A stretch of 64,000 bases of DNA from CADEDV01 sp048498035 (GCA_048498035.1 JBEHYT010000007.1:62001-126000), one strand, 5' to 3'; shown: positions 15,441 to 24,740, numbered from the stretch's first letter. Notes: generated by a model not told the origin, from the letters alone. Numbers and translations: made by a program.

Positions 15441-18400
15441 TTATTCCCGCTCCTTCCATTTGGGTACATATTTATCCAGCAAAGCCCTGAAATCCGCATT
15501 TCCGCGCATGCCAGCCAGATCCGGGTCATCCATCAGTGCATTATAATTTTTATAGCCCTTTTCATACGCCAGGCGCAACTTCTCCACGGCTTTTACAGGA
15601 TTGCCGGCCAGCGCATAGGCACATCCCAGGCTAAAATAGGTCTTGGCGGCCTTCGGATTTAACTGCGTGGCTTTTTCAAGATACTCCACCGCCTTGTCAT
15701 ATTGATGCAAAGAATGATATAGTAGTCCTATATTTAGTGTCGCAGTTGCATTTGACGGATCCAGCGCAAGGGCAAGCTGGTAATAATGCAGCGCAGAATC
15801 GGGCTGATCCATATTCATATAAGCCGTTCCAACGTTATTTGCCGCCACCACCTGCCCGGGCTGTCGCTGCAAAATGCGTTTGAAATAATAGGCAACCGAG
15901 TCATATTGGCGAACATCCTGGAAGAAGTAAGCCATCGCCTCCTCCACCTGCCCGGCATCCAATTGCTTACGCCCCAACTGCTCCCGGAAATAATACGCAG
16001 CAGAATCATACTGCTTTTCCTGGCGGAAAACGTTCGACAGGTTGATCATCGCAGAAACGTTATCCGGCCCTAACTGCACAGAGCGCTGCAGGTAGATCTG
16101 GGCTGAATCGATCATCTTCAACTCCCGCATCACCAGTCCAAGATTATTAAACAACTGTGGGTTTTGCGGATCAATTGTAAGAGCGCGATGGTAATAATTC
16201 CGCGCTGAATCATATCGTTTCTGATCCATGAATAACAAACCCAGATCATTGATCTGCGAAATACTGTTGGGGTCAAATTGAGGTAGTGTCTTGAGATAAT
16301 TAGTGATGGAATCCAGTTGTCCCAACTGCCGGTACACCTTCATCAGGTTATTATAGGCAGGGCGATAATCCGGCTGCCTGCCCAGCGCTTTTTTGAAATA
16401 GATCTTTGCTGAATCAAGGCTGTTGTCCTCCGTATAGATAACGCCAATGTTATTTAAAATACCAGCATTAAAAGGCTCTGCACGGATGGCCCGCTGGAAA
16501 TAACTATAGGTCGAATCCGGGCGTTTCAGCTCTTTAAATACAAGCCCGAGATTGATTAATGAAAACGCTGACGACGGATTAACTACCAGCGCCTTTTTAA
16601 AGAAAAAATTGGCGGAATCCAATTGATGCGTATCATAGGAAATACGGCCCATGTTGTTCCATCCTTCCTCATAAGTTGGATCCAGCCGGATAGCTGAGCG
16701 ATAATAGGATTTAGCCGAATCATACAGCTTTACATCTTTATAAAAATTACCAATGTAAATATCTACTACCGATTTATCCTGGTAATTAGCAAATGCCTTT
16801 GCGAAATAAATACGCGCAGAATCAATGCGGTTGCTGGCAACAAACGCTTTACTGATGCCATTATACGCGCTGATAAAACGCGGATCTGAACTTATGCTCT
16901 GTCGGAAAAAGCGGATCGCTTCATCATAATTTTTTCGTTCGTAGTTCAACCAGCCAATGTTATTACTGGCGTACACGTTGCCGGGATCCAGGATCAGCGC
17001 CCGCTGGTAATTGGCGATAGCGGAATCTGCGCGCGAGAGCGAATAGAAATAATGCCCGAGATCCACGTAGGCATCGGCATTGGTGGGATCCAGTTGAATC
17101 GCCCGTCGGTAATAGTTAAGAGCAGAATCCACCTTTCCCAAACCCTTATAGGCATAGGCAAGCGTTACATAGGGATAACGCCATTGCGGCGCAGAACCTA
17201 TTGCCTTCTTGGCATAATAGATTGCGCTGTCTGTATTGTTGTTGTCAAAATGTAAAGACGCCAGTGTATTCAATGTGTACGCAGCATTCCGGTCGGCCGA
17301 CAGCGCAGCATACGCATACTGGAATGCTTTCCCGATATCCATCAGTCGCCGGTTCTTTCCAAAATAGCCACGCGCTTTAAAGAAATACATTCTTCCCTGC
17401 AACGATTTTGCAAACGCGGGATCATCTGCTGCTATAAAACCAATTGCTTTTTCAAGCATCGTTCCTACATCTGAAAATTCCTGTTGCGCCACTTTCTCTA
17501 GTCGGTCGAGACTACTGGCAGTTTCGTCTGTTTTTTCGCTTTCTTCCAGTTGCGCACGTATTTTTTGTACCGAAGATGCATCGCGGCATTCCAGGTAAAG
17601 GTTGATTTTTTCCTGTGCAAAATTGATAAACTCCACTGCCAGCGTGGCTTGTGCATCCGAGGTATACGATGTGCCTGGATATTTCTTCGCCATCTGGTTA
17701 TAGAAAAATTCGGCTGAGTTAGCGCCAGTGAGGCGATTATCTTTTATGGCCGCATTAAACTGGTTGTAGGTATGGATCAGGGTGGTATCATCAGGATAAT
17801 TATTAACGCCCCTGCCACGTGGCGAATACGCAGTGCCACCACCATTTCGCAATGCTCTTGTCTTTTTCCACTTGTTAAGATATGCAGTGTCTACCAACGC
17901 CACCACTTTTTCACTGTTTTCATTACAGCAAAAAAATGGGTCCTGTTTCCGTCTGAACCGCTCTTCGGCTATCGCAGGCACGTTCATGTCCACATATTTC
18001 TGAATCTCTGCAAGCGTTATCTGATTATCGGGCGCCGAACCGCCAACGGTATCTGCCATACCATTTAATCCGTCTACCAGGTAATAAGTAAACAACCCAT
18101 GCCCCGTTCCAATCGATGCATCTTCCAGTGATTCCTGGCCTGCGCCGGTAGCCAGCATGATGATCTCGCCCGCCCTTTTTTCCGAGATGGCGGCACTAAG
18201 CTGTTGCTGCCCTTCTGATCCACCCGGCAATTCATTGGTGCGGCAGGCATCCATAATAAAATACACTTCCACTCCTTTCCGGCTAAATTCTCCAATCCTG
18301 CTTTTGAGCGTGTACAACTGTACATTACCGGTTACGATATAGTTATTTTTATCGCCAGCCGGATTGCAATCGTAGGTAAGAAAGAAAAATTCATCCTGGT

Positions 18401-18776
18401 TAATGGCATCGCCGTGCCCGGCGAGGTAGAAAAACAACTTATCCCCTTTTTTCAGGTTTTTGCTGCGAAGCCATGCCATCCCTTTTACCCAAAAATTGGC
18501 CGCCATTGCCTGCTCATTCAGCAGACAGTAAATATTATCATCCTTTATTTTGCCGCCTGCCGGCGATTTCAGAAAATCACGAAAGAGCTCCGCATCTTTG
18601 TCGGCATAGGCCAGCGGCCGGATGTATTTATAGGTAGAAATGCCCATGATCATCGCGAAAGTCTGGGGGGCACGGTCTGTATCAGCCGCCGCCGGGGTGC
18701 CCTGGCCGGCCGACTTATACACATGCATGCAAAAAAACAGGAACAACAAGGTCTGTATGAAAGCAGATTTTCGCAT
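15441..18776 (-). CDS. Secreted caspase-like (peptidase C14) protein with a long TPR array
   Basis: This 1111-residue protein starts at the ATG at 18776; an upstream TTG at 18788 is less likely. A signal peptide (1-25) is followed by a caspase-fold domain (about 38-280) with the dyad His121 in YLAGHGD and Cys178 in FIMDACRTNE, as in metacaspase/p20-type C14 peptidases. A coiled, low-similarity linker (about 300-470) leads to roughly 17-18 TPR units to the C-terminus, many with a DSA...YY...A..LDP signature. It probably acts in the periplasm or at the surface and binds partner proteins through the TPRs. It is divergent from the CHASE2/FecR pair with 84 bp between starts, so shared regulation is plausible. 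Confidence 0.88.
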   Translation of the reverse strand: MRKSAFIQTLLFLFFCMHVYKSAGQGTPAAADTDRAPQTFAMIMGISTYKYIRPLAYADKDAELFRDFLKSPAGGKIKDDNIYCLLNEQAMAANFWVKGMAWLRSKNLKKGDKLFFYLAGHGDAINQDEFFFLTYDCNPAGDKNNYIVTGNVQLYTLKSRIGEFSRKGVEVYFIMDACRTNELPGGSEGQQQLSAAISEKRAGEIIMLATGAGQESLEDASIGTGHGLFTYYLVDGLNGMADTVGGSAPDNQITLAEIQKYVDMNVPAIAEERFRRKQDPFFCCNENSEKVVALVDTAYLNKWKKTRALRNGGGTAYSPRGRGVNNYPDDTTLIHTYNQFNAAIKDNRLTGANSAEFFYNQMAKKYPGTSYTSDAQATLAVEFINFAQEKINLYLECRDASSVQKIRAQLEESEKTDETASSLDRLEKVAQQEFSDVGTMLEKAIGFIAADDPAFAKSLQGRMYFFKARGYFGKNRRLMDIGKAFQYAYAALSADRNAAYTLNTLASLHFDNNNTDSAIYYAKKAIGSAPQWRYPYVTLAYAYKGLGKVDSALNYYRRAIQLDPTNADAYVDLGHYFYSLSRADSAIANYQRALILDPGNVYASNNIGWLNYERKNYDEAIRFFRQSISSDPRFISAYNGISKAFVASNRIDSARIYFAKAFANYQDKSVVDIYIGNFYKDVKLYDSAKSYYRSAIRLDPTYEEGWNNMGRISYDTHQLDSANFFFKKALVVNPSSAFSLINLGLVFKELKRPDSTYSYFQRAIRAEPFNAGILNNIGVIYTEDNSLDSAKIYFKKALGRQPDYRPAYNNLMKVYRQLGQLDSITNYLKTLPQFDPNSISQINDLGLLFMDQKRYDSARNYYHRALTIDPQNPQLFNNLGLVMRELKMIDSAQIYLQRSVQLGPDNVSAMINLSNVFRQEKQYDSAAYYFREQLGRKQLDAGQVEEAMAYFFQDVRQYDSVAYYFKRILQRQPGQVVAANNVGTAYMNMDQPDSALHYYQLALALDPSNATATLNIGLLYHSLHQYDKAVEYLEKATQLNPKAAKTYFSLGCAYALAGNPVKAVEKLRLAYEKGYKNYNALMDDPDLAGMRGNADFRALLDKYVPKWKERE

Positions 18777-18860
18777 AATTTCGGCCAACTAATTTACGGC
18801 TTTAACGCGAAGAATGCCCGGTGGCCGTTGTTTCGGCGCAAAATAGACACCTCCGCCAAA

Positions 18861-20066
18861 ATGAAACTGCACAAGCACCTCACCAAATACCTGTATGAAC
18901 GGGATACTATCTTCGCGACCCTTTGGGTCTTTGCCTTCATTTTTATCCTCGGCTCCCTGCCTATCAACCTTTACTTCGTAAACCCGATTAAACTGGGGTT
19001 AAAGGATTTTGATTTTAACGATATGGCCTATGCCCAATTGGGAAAGGCAAAAAATACACCTGTTGACCGCAATATTGTAATTGTGAACAATGGCTATCTC
19101 AGCCGCGAGGAGATTGCCCTGGTTATTGACAAAATTGAAAGCCAGAAACCAAAGGTGGTAGCCCTTGACATTACATTTGACGGTCCCCGGGATCCCTCTG
19201 CTGATTCCGTCCTCTCAGCTACCATGAAACGCTACCCCAACCTGCTGGCAGCCCGGAAAGTGGTATTAGATGAGCACGACAAGCCGGTTAGTTTTGCCGG
19301 CGACTATTTCAAACCCGGTGGAGGTTTTGGACTGGTCAATTTTTTCCAGGATTCCCTAAGCACCTTTCGTTATTACAACTCATTTGAAAAAGCACCTGGT
19401 GGAGAGGAATTGCCGGCTCTTTCAACAGCGGTTATAAAAGCCTATGATGAAAAAGCGTATGAGCGGATGGAGAATAAACATCATGAGCATATAACCATTA
19501 ACTATGAACGCAGGCCATCGCAATACCAGGTGGTGCAACCGGAGGACCTGATGAATGACCTGGTGGAAGACACTGTATTTACCAACAAGATAGTATTGGT
19601 GGGGTATGTATCAAACAATCCCAATGATATTGAGGACAAGAAGTTTACACCCATGAACCCGCGTTTTGCGGGCAAATCCGTACCGGATATGAACGGCGTG
19701 TTTGTACACGCGAATATAATTTCAATGGCGCTGGATAATAACTATATAAAAACACTACCTTCATGGGTCAACTGGCTGGTAGCCGTGATCCTTTGCTGGT
19801 TGCATATGTCATTCTTCATCCGGTACTATCTTGAAAATCATATCTGGTTCCACCTGGTTGCAAAAATTGCACAGGTCGCATCTGCCGTATTCTTTGTATT
19901 TGTGAGCTTGCATGTATTTGACCGGTTTAATATTAAACTGGATATGAAGTACTCCATTTTGGTTATTATTATGGCGGTGGATGTCATTTATTTTTACGAG
20001 GCCTTCGCCGTTTGGTTGCATAAAAAATTTCACTACCACACCGTTTTTCACCAAAAACATCATTAA
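18861..20066 (+). CDS. CHASE2 domain membrane sensor without a cytoplasmic output domain
   Basis: This 401-residue protein has a first transmembrane helix (about 16-38), a large CHASE2-type extracytoplasmic domain (about 40-290) and three C-terminal helices (about 302-320, 333-352, 363-386) with a short tail. CHASE2 hallmarks seen are KPKVVALDITFDGPR (97-111), TNKIVLVGYV (241-250) and MNGVFVHANIISMAL (277-291). The family normally carries a cyclase, kinase or similar domain after the third helix; here there is none. The ATG at 18861 is chosen because the longer open frame back to 18414 is antisense to the caspase gene. The FecR-like gene follows after 10 nt. Confidence 0.88.
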   Translation: MKLHKHLTKYLYERDTIFATLWVFAFIFILGSLPINLYFVNPIKLGLKDFDFNDMAYAQLGKAKNTPVDRNIVIVNNGYLSREEIALVIDKIESQKPKVVALDITFDGPRDPSADSVLSATMKRYPNLLAARKVVLDEHDKPVSFAGDYFKPGGGFGLVNFFQDSLSTFRYYNSFEKAPGGEELPALSTAVIKAYDEKAYERMENKHHEHITINYERRPSQYQVVQPEDLMNDLVEDTVFTNKIVLVGYVSNNPNDIEDKKFTPMNPRFAGKSVPDMNGVFVHANIISMALDNNYIKTLPSWVNWLVAVILCWLHMSFFIRYYLENHIWFHLVAKIAQVASAVFFVFVSLHVFDRFNIKLDMKYSILVIIMAVDVIYFYEAFAVWLHKKFHYHTVFHQKHH

Positions 20067-20076
20067 ACAGACAACA

Positions 20077-20970
20077 ATGAAAAAGTCGATCCTCCTTGTT
20101 CCCCTGGTATTGGCAGCGCTACTGCTTCGGGCACAGGAAAATAATTTTCTTCTCTACAGCTTAAAGGGTAACGTAACCGTTGTAGACAATAAAGTGGAAA
20201 GCAAGGCCAAAATCGGTCGGATGCTGAACTCCGCATCGGTACTAAAAATCGCAAATGGCGGAACAGTTACACTGATCTGCAATGAAGCAGCAATGTTTTC
20301 CCTAAAACCGGGTACGTACACTATGTCTATGTTTGGCGATTCCTGTAAAACGCAAAACAGCTCCGTATCGGCCAACTACGTGCGCTATGTATGGGCCCAA
20401 CTCACCAGAAGCGGCGCGGCAGGCAGCGATCGCCGCCGCTATATGAACACCGTAGGCGCCGTTAGCCGTTCTGTGAACAATATCTGGATAGATCCACGCC
20501 TGGACACCGTAAACTATTCCGGCGGTGAATTTCCTCTTTCCTGGAAATCCTATGCCGATGCAAAGGATTTTGATTTCACACTTTATACGGGTGAAACTTC
20601 AGGCACTCCTGCCTTTAAAACAACTGTAGGTAAATTAAAAATTCAACTCGCGTCATTTAAAGACAAGTTGAAACCCGGCACCTCCTACCAATGGACGGCT
20701 GCTGTAAAAGGTGAGCAAAACGATGAGTTTAAAGTGTTGAATTATGTGTCCAAAACTGATTTTGAGAAGGTGTTAGCAGACATCAAAGCGGCCAACGGCA
20801 ATTTTGAAAATTCTGCTGAAGAAGCATACCGCACTGCGTTTATGCTGGAAGATGCGCATTACCTGGCAGATGCCTATCAATATTATTTGAAAGCAACGCA
20901 ATTAGCGCCGGATGTACCGCTGTACCGCTCCACGCTGATGTCGTTCAAAAAAGACTACGAAATAAAATAA
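20077..20970 (+). CDS. Exported FecR-like domain protein
   Basis: This 297-residue protein has a signal peptide (MKKSILLVPLVLAALLLRAQ). The region about 25-95 (SLKGNVTVVDN...AKIGRMLNSASVLKIANGGTVTLICNE) has the beta-rich layout of the FecR periplasmic domain; a second beta domain (about 145-225) follows, and the last 50 residues look like one helical TPR-type hairpin (AYRTAFMLEDAHYLADAYQYYLKA). No sigma-regulatory N-terminus is present, so it is not a classical FecR anti-sigma factor. It starts 10 nt after the CHASE2 stop and is almost certainly cotranscribed; it may be the ligand or partner of the CHASE2 sensor (inference). Ends at the terminator at 20989. Confidence 0.72.
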   Translation: MKKSILLVPLVLAALLLRAQENNFLLYSLKGNVTVVDNKVESKAKIGRMLNSASVLKIANGGTVTLICNEAAMFSLKPGTYTMSMFGDSCKTQNSSVSANYVRYVWAQLTRSGAAGSDRRRYMNTVGAVSRSVNNIWIDPRLDTVNYSGGEFPLSWKSYADAKDFDFTLYTGETSGTPAFKTTVGKLKIQLASFKDKLKPGTSYQWTAAVKGEQNDEFKVLNYVSKTDFEKVLADIKAANGNFENSAEEAYRTAFMLEDAHYLADAYQYYLKATQLAPDVPLYRSTLMSFKKDYEIK

Positions 20971-20988
20971 TTCCTGGAAGACCTACTG

Positions 20989-21017
20989 GCCCCTCTGCAT
21001 ATCAGGGGGGCTTTTTT
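20989..21017 (+). terminator. Terminator of the CHASE2/FecR-like operon
   Basis: GCCCCTCTG pairs with CAGGGGGGC (one G-U) around a 5-nt loop, followed by a run of T up to the rlmH promoter. Confidence 0.8.
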
Positions 21018-21024
21018 ATTTTTG
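21017..21024 (+). promoter_or_regulatory. TAnnTTTG element abutting the rlmH start
   Basis: TATTTTTG ends 4 nt before the ATG at 21029. If used, the transcript would start at or next to the ATG, giving a leaderless mRNA. It overlaps the T tract of the preceding terminator. Confidence 0.4.
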
Positions 21025-21028
21025 CGAT

Positions 21029-21502
21029 ATGAAAATTACACTCTGGAGTATCGGGCGCCAGCACGATGGCCCCCTGGCAGCAGCCATTGAGGATTTTACA
21101 AAACGTGCAGGCAGGTATTTTAAAACAGAATGGATGATCATTGCTCCGCCGCGGAATGCCGCTTCGCTGGAAGAGCCTGAGCTTAAGAAAAGAGAAGGAC
21201 AACTGGTGCTTGAAAAACTGGAAAAAGATGATTTCCTGGTGGCGCTGGATGAACACGGGAAACAAATGAGTTCCGAAAAACTGGCAATATTTCTCCAGGA
21301 CCGTGCTAACGACAGCACGCGGAATCTCGTTTTCCTGATTGGCGGCGCTTTCGGACTATCGACAGAGGTAATTAGCCGGGCCAACCTTGTATGGGGACTT
21401 TCACAGTTGACTTTTCCGCACCAGTTGGTGCGATTGATTCTGGCAGAGCAGGTGTACCGCGCCTGCACGATACTTAAGAATGAAAAATACCACCACCGTT
21501 AG
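21029..21502 (+). CDS. rlmH: 23S rRNA (pseudouridine-1915-N3)-methyltransferase
   Basis: This 157-residue SPOUT methyltransferase methylates pseudouridine 1915 in helix 69 of 23S rRNA in assembled ribosomes. Family features are the DFTKRAGRYF start, LDEHGKQMSSE near residues 72-82, the trefoil-knot loop FLIGGAFGLS near 101-110 and the C-terminal FPHQLVRLILAEQVYRA. Length is the family norm. The stop codon overlaps the stop of the convergent holA by 3 nt. Confidence 0.95.
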   Translation: MKITLWSIGRQHDGPLAAAIEDFTKRAGRYFKTEWMIIAPPRNAASLEEPELKKREGQLVLEKLEKDDFLVALDEHGKQMSSEKLAIFLQDRANDSTRNLVFLIGGAFGLSTEVISRANLVWGLSQLTFPHQLVRLILAEQVYRACTILKNEKYHHR

Positions 21503-22500
21503 GCAGCCATCATTTTAGCGATCATCTCCTTGAGCAAGGAGGCGTCTTCCGTATCAGCGGAATGAATCCCGATACTTTTAAGATTATACTGGTGCAGCAG
21601 TAGCAAAACCCGCTCTGCGCCTTCATAACCATAAAGATTGGCGGCATGCAGGTAATCCTTTACAAAGAATGGATTTACGCCCAGCGCTGTTGCAACCGCT
21701 TTTTCCTCACGGCTTCCGGCCCCAAAAACCATAATCACTTTGCTAAAAAAACTATAAAGCGAGGGCAACACCAATTGAATAGGTGCGGCCTTTGGATTTG
21801 CTTCAAAATACTGGACAATACGGATGGCCTTGGCAAGATCTTTTTTAGCGAGCGCTGCCTGTAGTTCAAATACGTTAAACTCTTTGCTAACACCTACAAA
21901 TTCTTCAATATCTTCCTCGGTGATCGATTTCCGTTTACCAAGATTAACAGAGATCTTGTCGATCTCGTTTTCGATCCTTGAAAGATCATTTCCGATATGA
22001 TCCACTAACAAGGCCAGCCCTTTGGGTGAAATGGAGAGCCCTTTTGACTGTACCAGCTCCTGCGTCCACTCAGGCAATTGGTTGTCGTACATTTTTTTGG
22101 TGCTCACCAACACCGCTTTTTCTTTCAGCACCTTGGCAAACTTTGTACGGCCGTCTACCTTTTTATCTTTATAGGACACAACAAAAATGGTGGAAGAAAG
22201 CGGATTGTCTACGTACGGCTCCAGTTTTTCAATATCCCGCATATGTTGTGCTTCTTTGAGCAATACAACCTGGCGTTCGGAAAACATCGGGTAACGCCGG
22301 CAGGCGTTAATTACGTCGGCCCAGTTGGCATCCCGGCCGTAGAAAACGGTACGGTTAAAAGAAGCTTCGCTTTCGGTCAGGATATGATGTTCGGCATAGT
22401 CGATGGCCTTGTCGATATGATATTCTTCATCCCCTTCCAGCCAGTAGACGGGTTTAAATTTGCCTTTTTGCCATTCCGCGATGATCTTTTCCACAGCCAT
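21499..22500 (-). CDS. holA: DNA polymerase III subunit delta
   Basis: This 333-residue clamp-loader subunit opens the beta clamp ring during loading. It has the AAA+-like N-terminal fold without a Walker A motif: YWLEGDEEYHIDKAIDYAE near residues 19-37, VLLKEAQHMRDIEKLEPYV near 78-96 and the DHIGNDLSRIENEIDKI segment near 167-183, then a helical collar domain with NPFFVKDYLHAA near 276-287. The length fits the family. A near-consensus TATCTTAG box lies just upstream of the start on this strand. Confidence 0.92.
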   Translation of the reverse strand: MAVEKIIAEWQKGKFKPVYWLEGDEEYHIDKAIDYAEHHILTESEASFNRTVFYGRDANWADVINACRRYPMFSERQVVLLKEAQHMRDIEKLEPYVDNPLSSTIFVVSYKDKKVDGRTKFAKVLKEKAVLVSTKKMYDNQLPEWTQELVQSKGLSISPKGLALLVDHIGNDLSRIENEIDKISVNLGKRKSITEEDIEEFVGVSKEFNVFELQAALAKKDLAKAIRIVQYFEANPKAAPIQLVLPSLYSFFSKVIMVFGAGSREEKAVATALGVNPFFVKDYLHAANLYGYEGAERVLLLLHQYNLKSIGIHSADTEDASLLKEMIAKMMAA

Positions 22501-22683
22501 AAGACGCTAAGATACAGGCTTTCAGGCGCAATTCCTTCAACAAAGAATTAACGTTGTGAATGCAACCAGGGTTTCTGGCACGGTTTTCGGAAATTTGAGC
22601 GCGAACAACGAATTTTGGTCCACCCGGGCCATGTAAACCGGGTCAAGAACTTTATATTAATACAAAAATTTAAACCCATTTGT

Positions 22684-23664
22684 ATGACAAACACGAATTA
22701 TCCATCAGCCACTCCGCCGCCCCAACCGCCGAAGAGCAACAAGGGCAACAAAAATATTTTGATCGCTGTGCTGGCTGTTGCTTTGCTGGGTACCTGGGGC
22801 TATTTCCTGTACGACAAGAATAAGTCGAACGAGCAAATGACCACTAAAGACACCCAGGTAGCAAAAGTTACCGATGAAAACGATGATTTGAAAAAAGGTT
22901 TGGATGAAGCAATGGCCCGTTTGGACTCCGTAACCGGTGCAAACAATTCCCTGGAAGGAAAACTCAGTGATCGCCAAAAAGAAATCCAGCAAAAAGCAGC
23001 TGAGATCCGCAAGATCCTGAACGACAAAAATGCTACTGCCGCTGAATTGGCAAAAGCTCGTACCATGATCAGCGACCTGAATGGTCAGATTGCAAGCCTG
23101 GAATCAGAAGTGGCCCGGCTGACTGGTGAAAACCAACAGTTGACAGCCAACAACCAGCAGTTGACGCAGGATAAGGCTGATTTGACGCAGAACCTGCAAA
23201 GCACTACCACGCAGAAAGAAGAACTGGAGCATACGGTAGATGTGGCCTCCACGTTCAGCGCGTCGAATATCCAGGTTACACCTATGAAAGAAAAGAAAAA
23301 TGGTAAAGAAAAAGAAACAACTACCGCAAAACGCGTAGACAAACTGGTTGTGTCTTTTGATATTGAAAACCGCATTGCGAAATCCGGCCCGGCAGATATG
23401 TATATCGTAGTAACCGGTCCCAATGGCCAGGTAATCCAGGATGCATCGCTGGGTTCAGGTTCACTGACAACCCGTAACGATGGCGACAGAACATTTACAA
23501 CACGTATCCCCGTTGAATACGAGCAGGGAACCCGCAAAAACGTATCATTCCCGATCCGTCAAAGCGATTTCCAAACGGGCGACTATAAAATTGAGGTGTA
23601 CCATAATGGCTTCAAAATTGGTGAAGGCACACGTACACTTAAAAAAGGTGGTTTATTCGGTTAA
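22684..23664 (+). CDS. Membrane-anchored coiled-coil protein, paralogue 1
   Basis: I do not recognise a named family. The 326-residue protein has a proline-rich cytoplasmic start (SATPPPQPPKS), one transmembrane helix (about 24-42, ILIAVLAVALLGTWGYFLY), a coiled coil of about 120 residues (60-185; heptad-rich, with NQQLTANNQQLTQDK) and a C-terminal beta-type domain (about 215-320) with VTGPNGQVIQ and YHNGFKIGEG. The ATG at 22684 is used because the upstream 23 residues of the open frame lack conservation with the paralogue. Topology suggests a type II protein with the beta domain in the periplasm. The transcript ends at 23689-23723. Confidence 0.75.
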   Translation: MTNTNYPSATPPPQPPKSNKGNKNILIAVLAVALLGTWGYFLYDKNKSNEQMTTKDTQVAKVTDENDDLKKGLDEAMARLDSVTGANNSLEGKLSDRQKEIQQKAAEIRKILNDKNATAAELAKARTMISDLNGQIASLESEVARLTGENQQLTANNQQLTQDKADLTQNLQSTTTQKEELEHTVDVASTFSASNIQVTPMKEKKNGKEKETTTAKRVDKLVVSFDIENRIAKSGPADMYIVVTGPNGQVIQDASLGSGSLTTRNDGDRTFTTRIPVEYEQGTRKNVSFPIRQSDFQTGDYKIEVYHNGFKIGEGTRTLKKGGLFG

Positions 23665-23688
23665 AAGCAGTTGTACAAACTCCTGCTG

Positions 23689-23723
23689 GAGGCTATCTCA
23701 ACACGAGATAGCCTCTTTTTTTT
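23689..23723 (+). terminator. Terminator after coiled-coil paralogue 1
   Basis: A perfect 11-bp stem (GAGGCTATCTC 23689-23699 with GAGATAGCCTC 23705-23715) is followed by eight T. Confidence 0.92.
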
Positions 23724-23816
23724 AGCATCCCTGTCCTTATCCACAATGTGCAATTTTTTTTTGCCTCAACAATAGCGCTTTCTGTAGCTTCATTGCTACG
23801 ACGTACAAACTGCATG

Positions 23817-24740
23817 ATGAAAGATACCAAGTCTTTACTCCTTGTATTATTATCGGCCGGGCTGGTAGCCACCTGGGTTTATCATCTCTACGACAAGACG
23901 ATTTACAGCAATCGCAGAACCGAGGTGTACATTAAAGATTCTGTTGCGGTGGCAGAGGGAATTCGGGATTCGCTGCAAAAAATCTATAGCGGAACAATCA
24001 CCGACCTGGGTTCGCGGCTCGATTCCACGGCGTCCAATGCTGATTCACTGCAAAATGCGCTGTCGCAGAAAATGGGACAAATCCGAAACCTGCAGCAGGA
24101 AATCAATGGCATTCTTACCAAAAAAGGCGCTACGCGCGAAGAACTGGCCAGTGCACGCTCCAAGATCGATCAATTGCAAGGCCTGGTTCGCCAACTCCGC
24201 AGCCAGAATAAAAGCATGGAGGATGAGCAAAAGCGCCTTAGCCTGGTGATGGATCAACTCAACGGGGACATCCGGGGACTGCAGCAAAACATCCAGAAAC
24301 TCGGCGACGAGAACAAGGATCTCACTGAAAAAATCAATGCAGCATCTGTGTTTGTAGCTTCGGAAGTAAACCTGTCGGCTGTAATGGTGCGCGGCTCGCG
24401 CGAAGAGCAAACGTCCTCTGCACGCAAAACCCGGAAATTTGTTGCGTCTTTCCGGGTTCAGAATAATGTGAATGCATATAGCAATGCAGAAGTGTTTATG
24501 GTGCTGACCGGGCCCGATGGGCAAATTATCCAAAACCCGGTTTGGGACTCAGGCACAATGGACACGCGCAATGAAGGCCGCAAGCAATATAGCATCAAGG
24601 TACATTTTGAATACGACAAAGGCGACTCCAAACAACTCCTGTTCTCCCTCAATACAGACTCCTATCGGAAAGGTGTATATCTTCTCCAACTTTATCACAA
24701 TGGCTATATGATTGGCCAGGCCAGTAAAAAGCTGGGGTAA
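23817..24740 (+). CDS. Membrane-anchored coiled-coil protein, paralogue 2
   Basis: This 307-residue protein has the same architecture as its upstream neighbour: a transmembrane helix (about 6-25, LLLVLLSAGLVATWVYHLYD), a coiled coil (about 50-180) and a C-terminal beta domain (about 205-300) with VLTGPDGQIIQ and YHNGYMIGQ motifs shared with paralogue 1. The ATG at 23814 is an equally possible start. Function unknown; the tandem arrangement, separated by a full terminator, points to an old duplication with separate transcription. The protein lacks the proline-rich leader of paralogue 1. Confidence 0.75.
   Translation: MKDTKSLLLVLLSAGLVATWVYHLYDKTIYSNRRTEVYIKDSVAVAEGIRDSLQKIYSGTITDLGSRLDSTASNADSLQNALSQKMGQIRNLQQEINGILTKKGATREELASARSKIDQLQGLVRQLRSQNKSMEDEQKRLSLVMDQLNGDIRGLQQNIQKLGDENKDLTEKINAASVFVASEVNLSAVMVRGSREEQTSSARKTRKFVASFRVQNNVNAYSNAEVFMVLTGPDGQIIQNPVWDSGTMDTRNEGRKQYSIKVHFEYDKGDSKQLLFSLNTDSYRKGVYLLQLYHNGYMIGQASKKLG

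Noticed and set aside
18414..18860. Upstream extension of the CHASE2 frame
   Set aside because: It is antisense to the caspase gene and lacks CHASE2 or signal features; the ATG at 18861 begins the clear family sequence.
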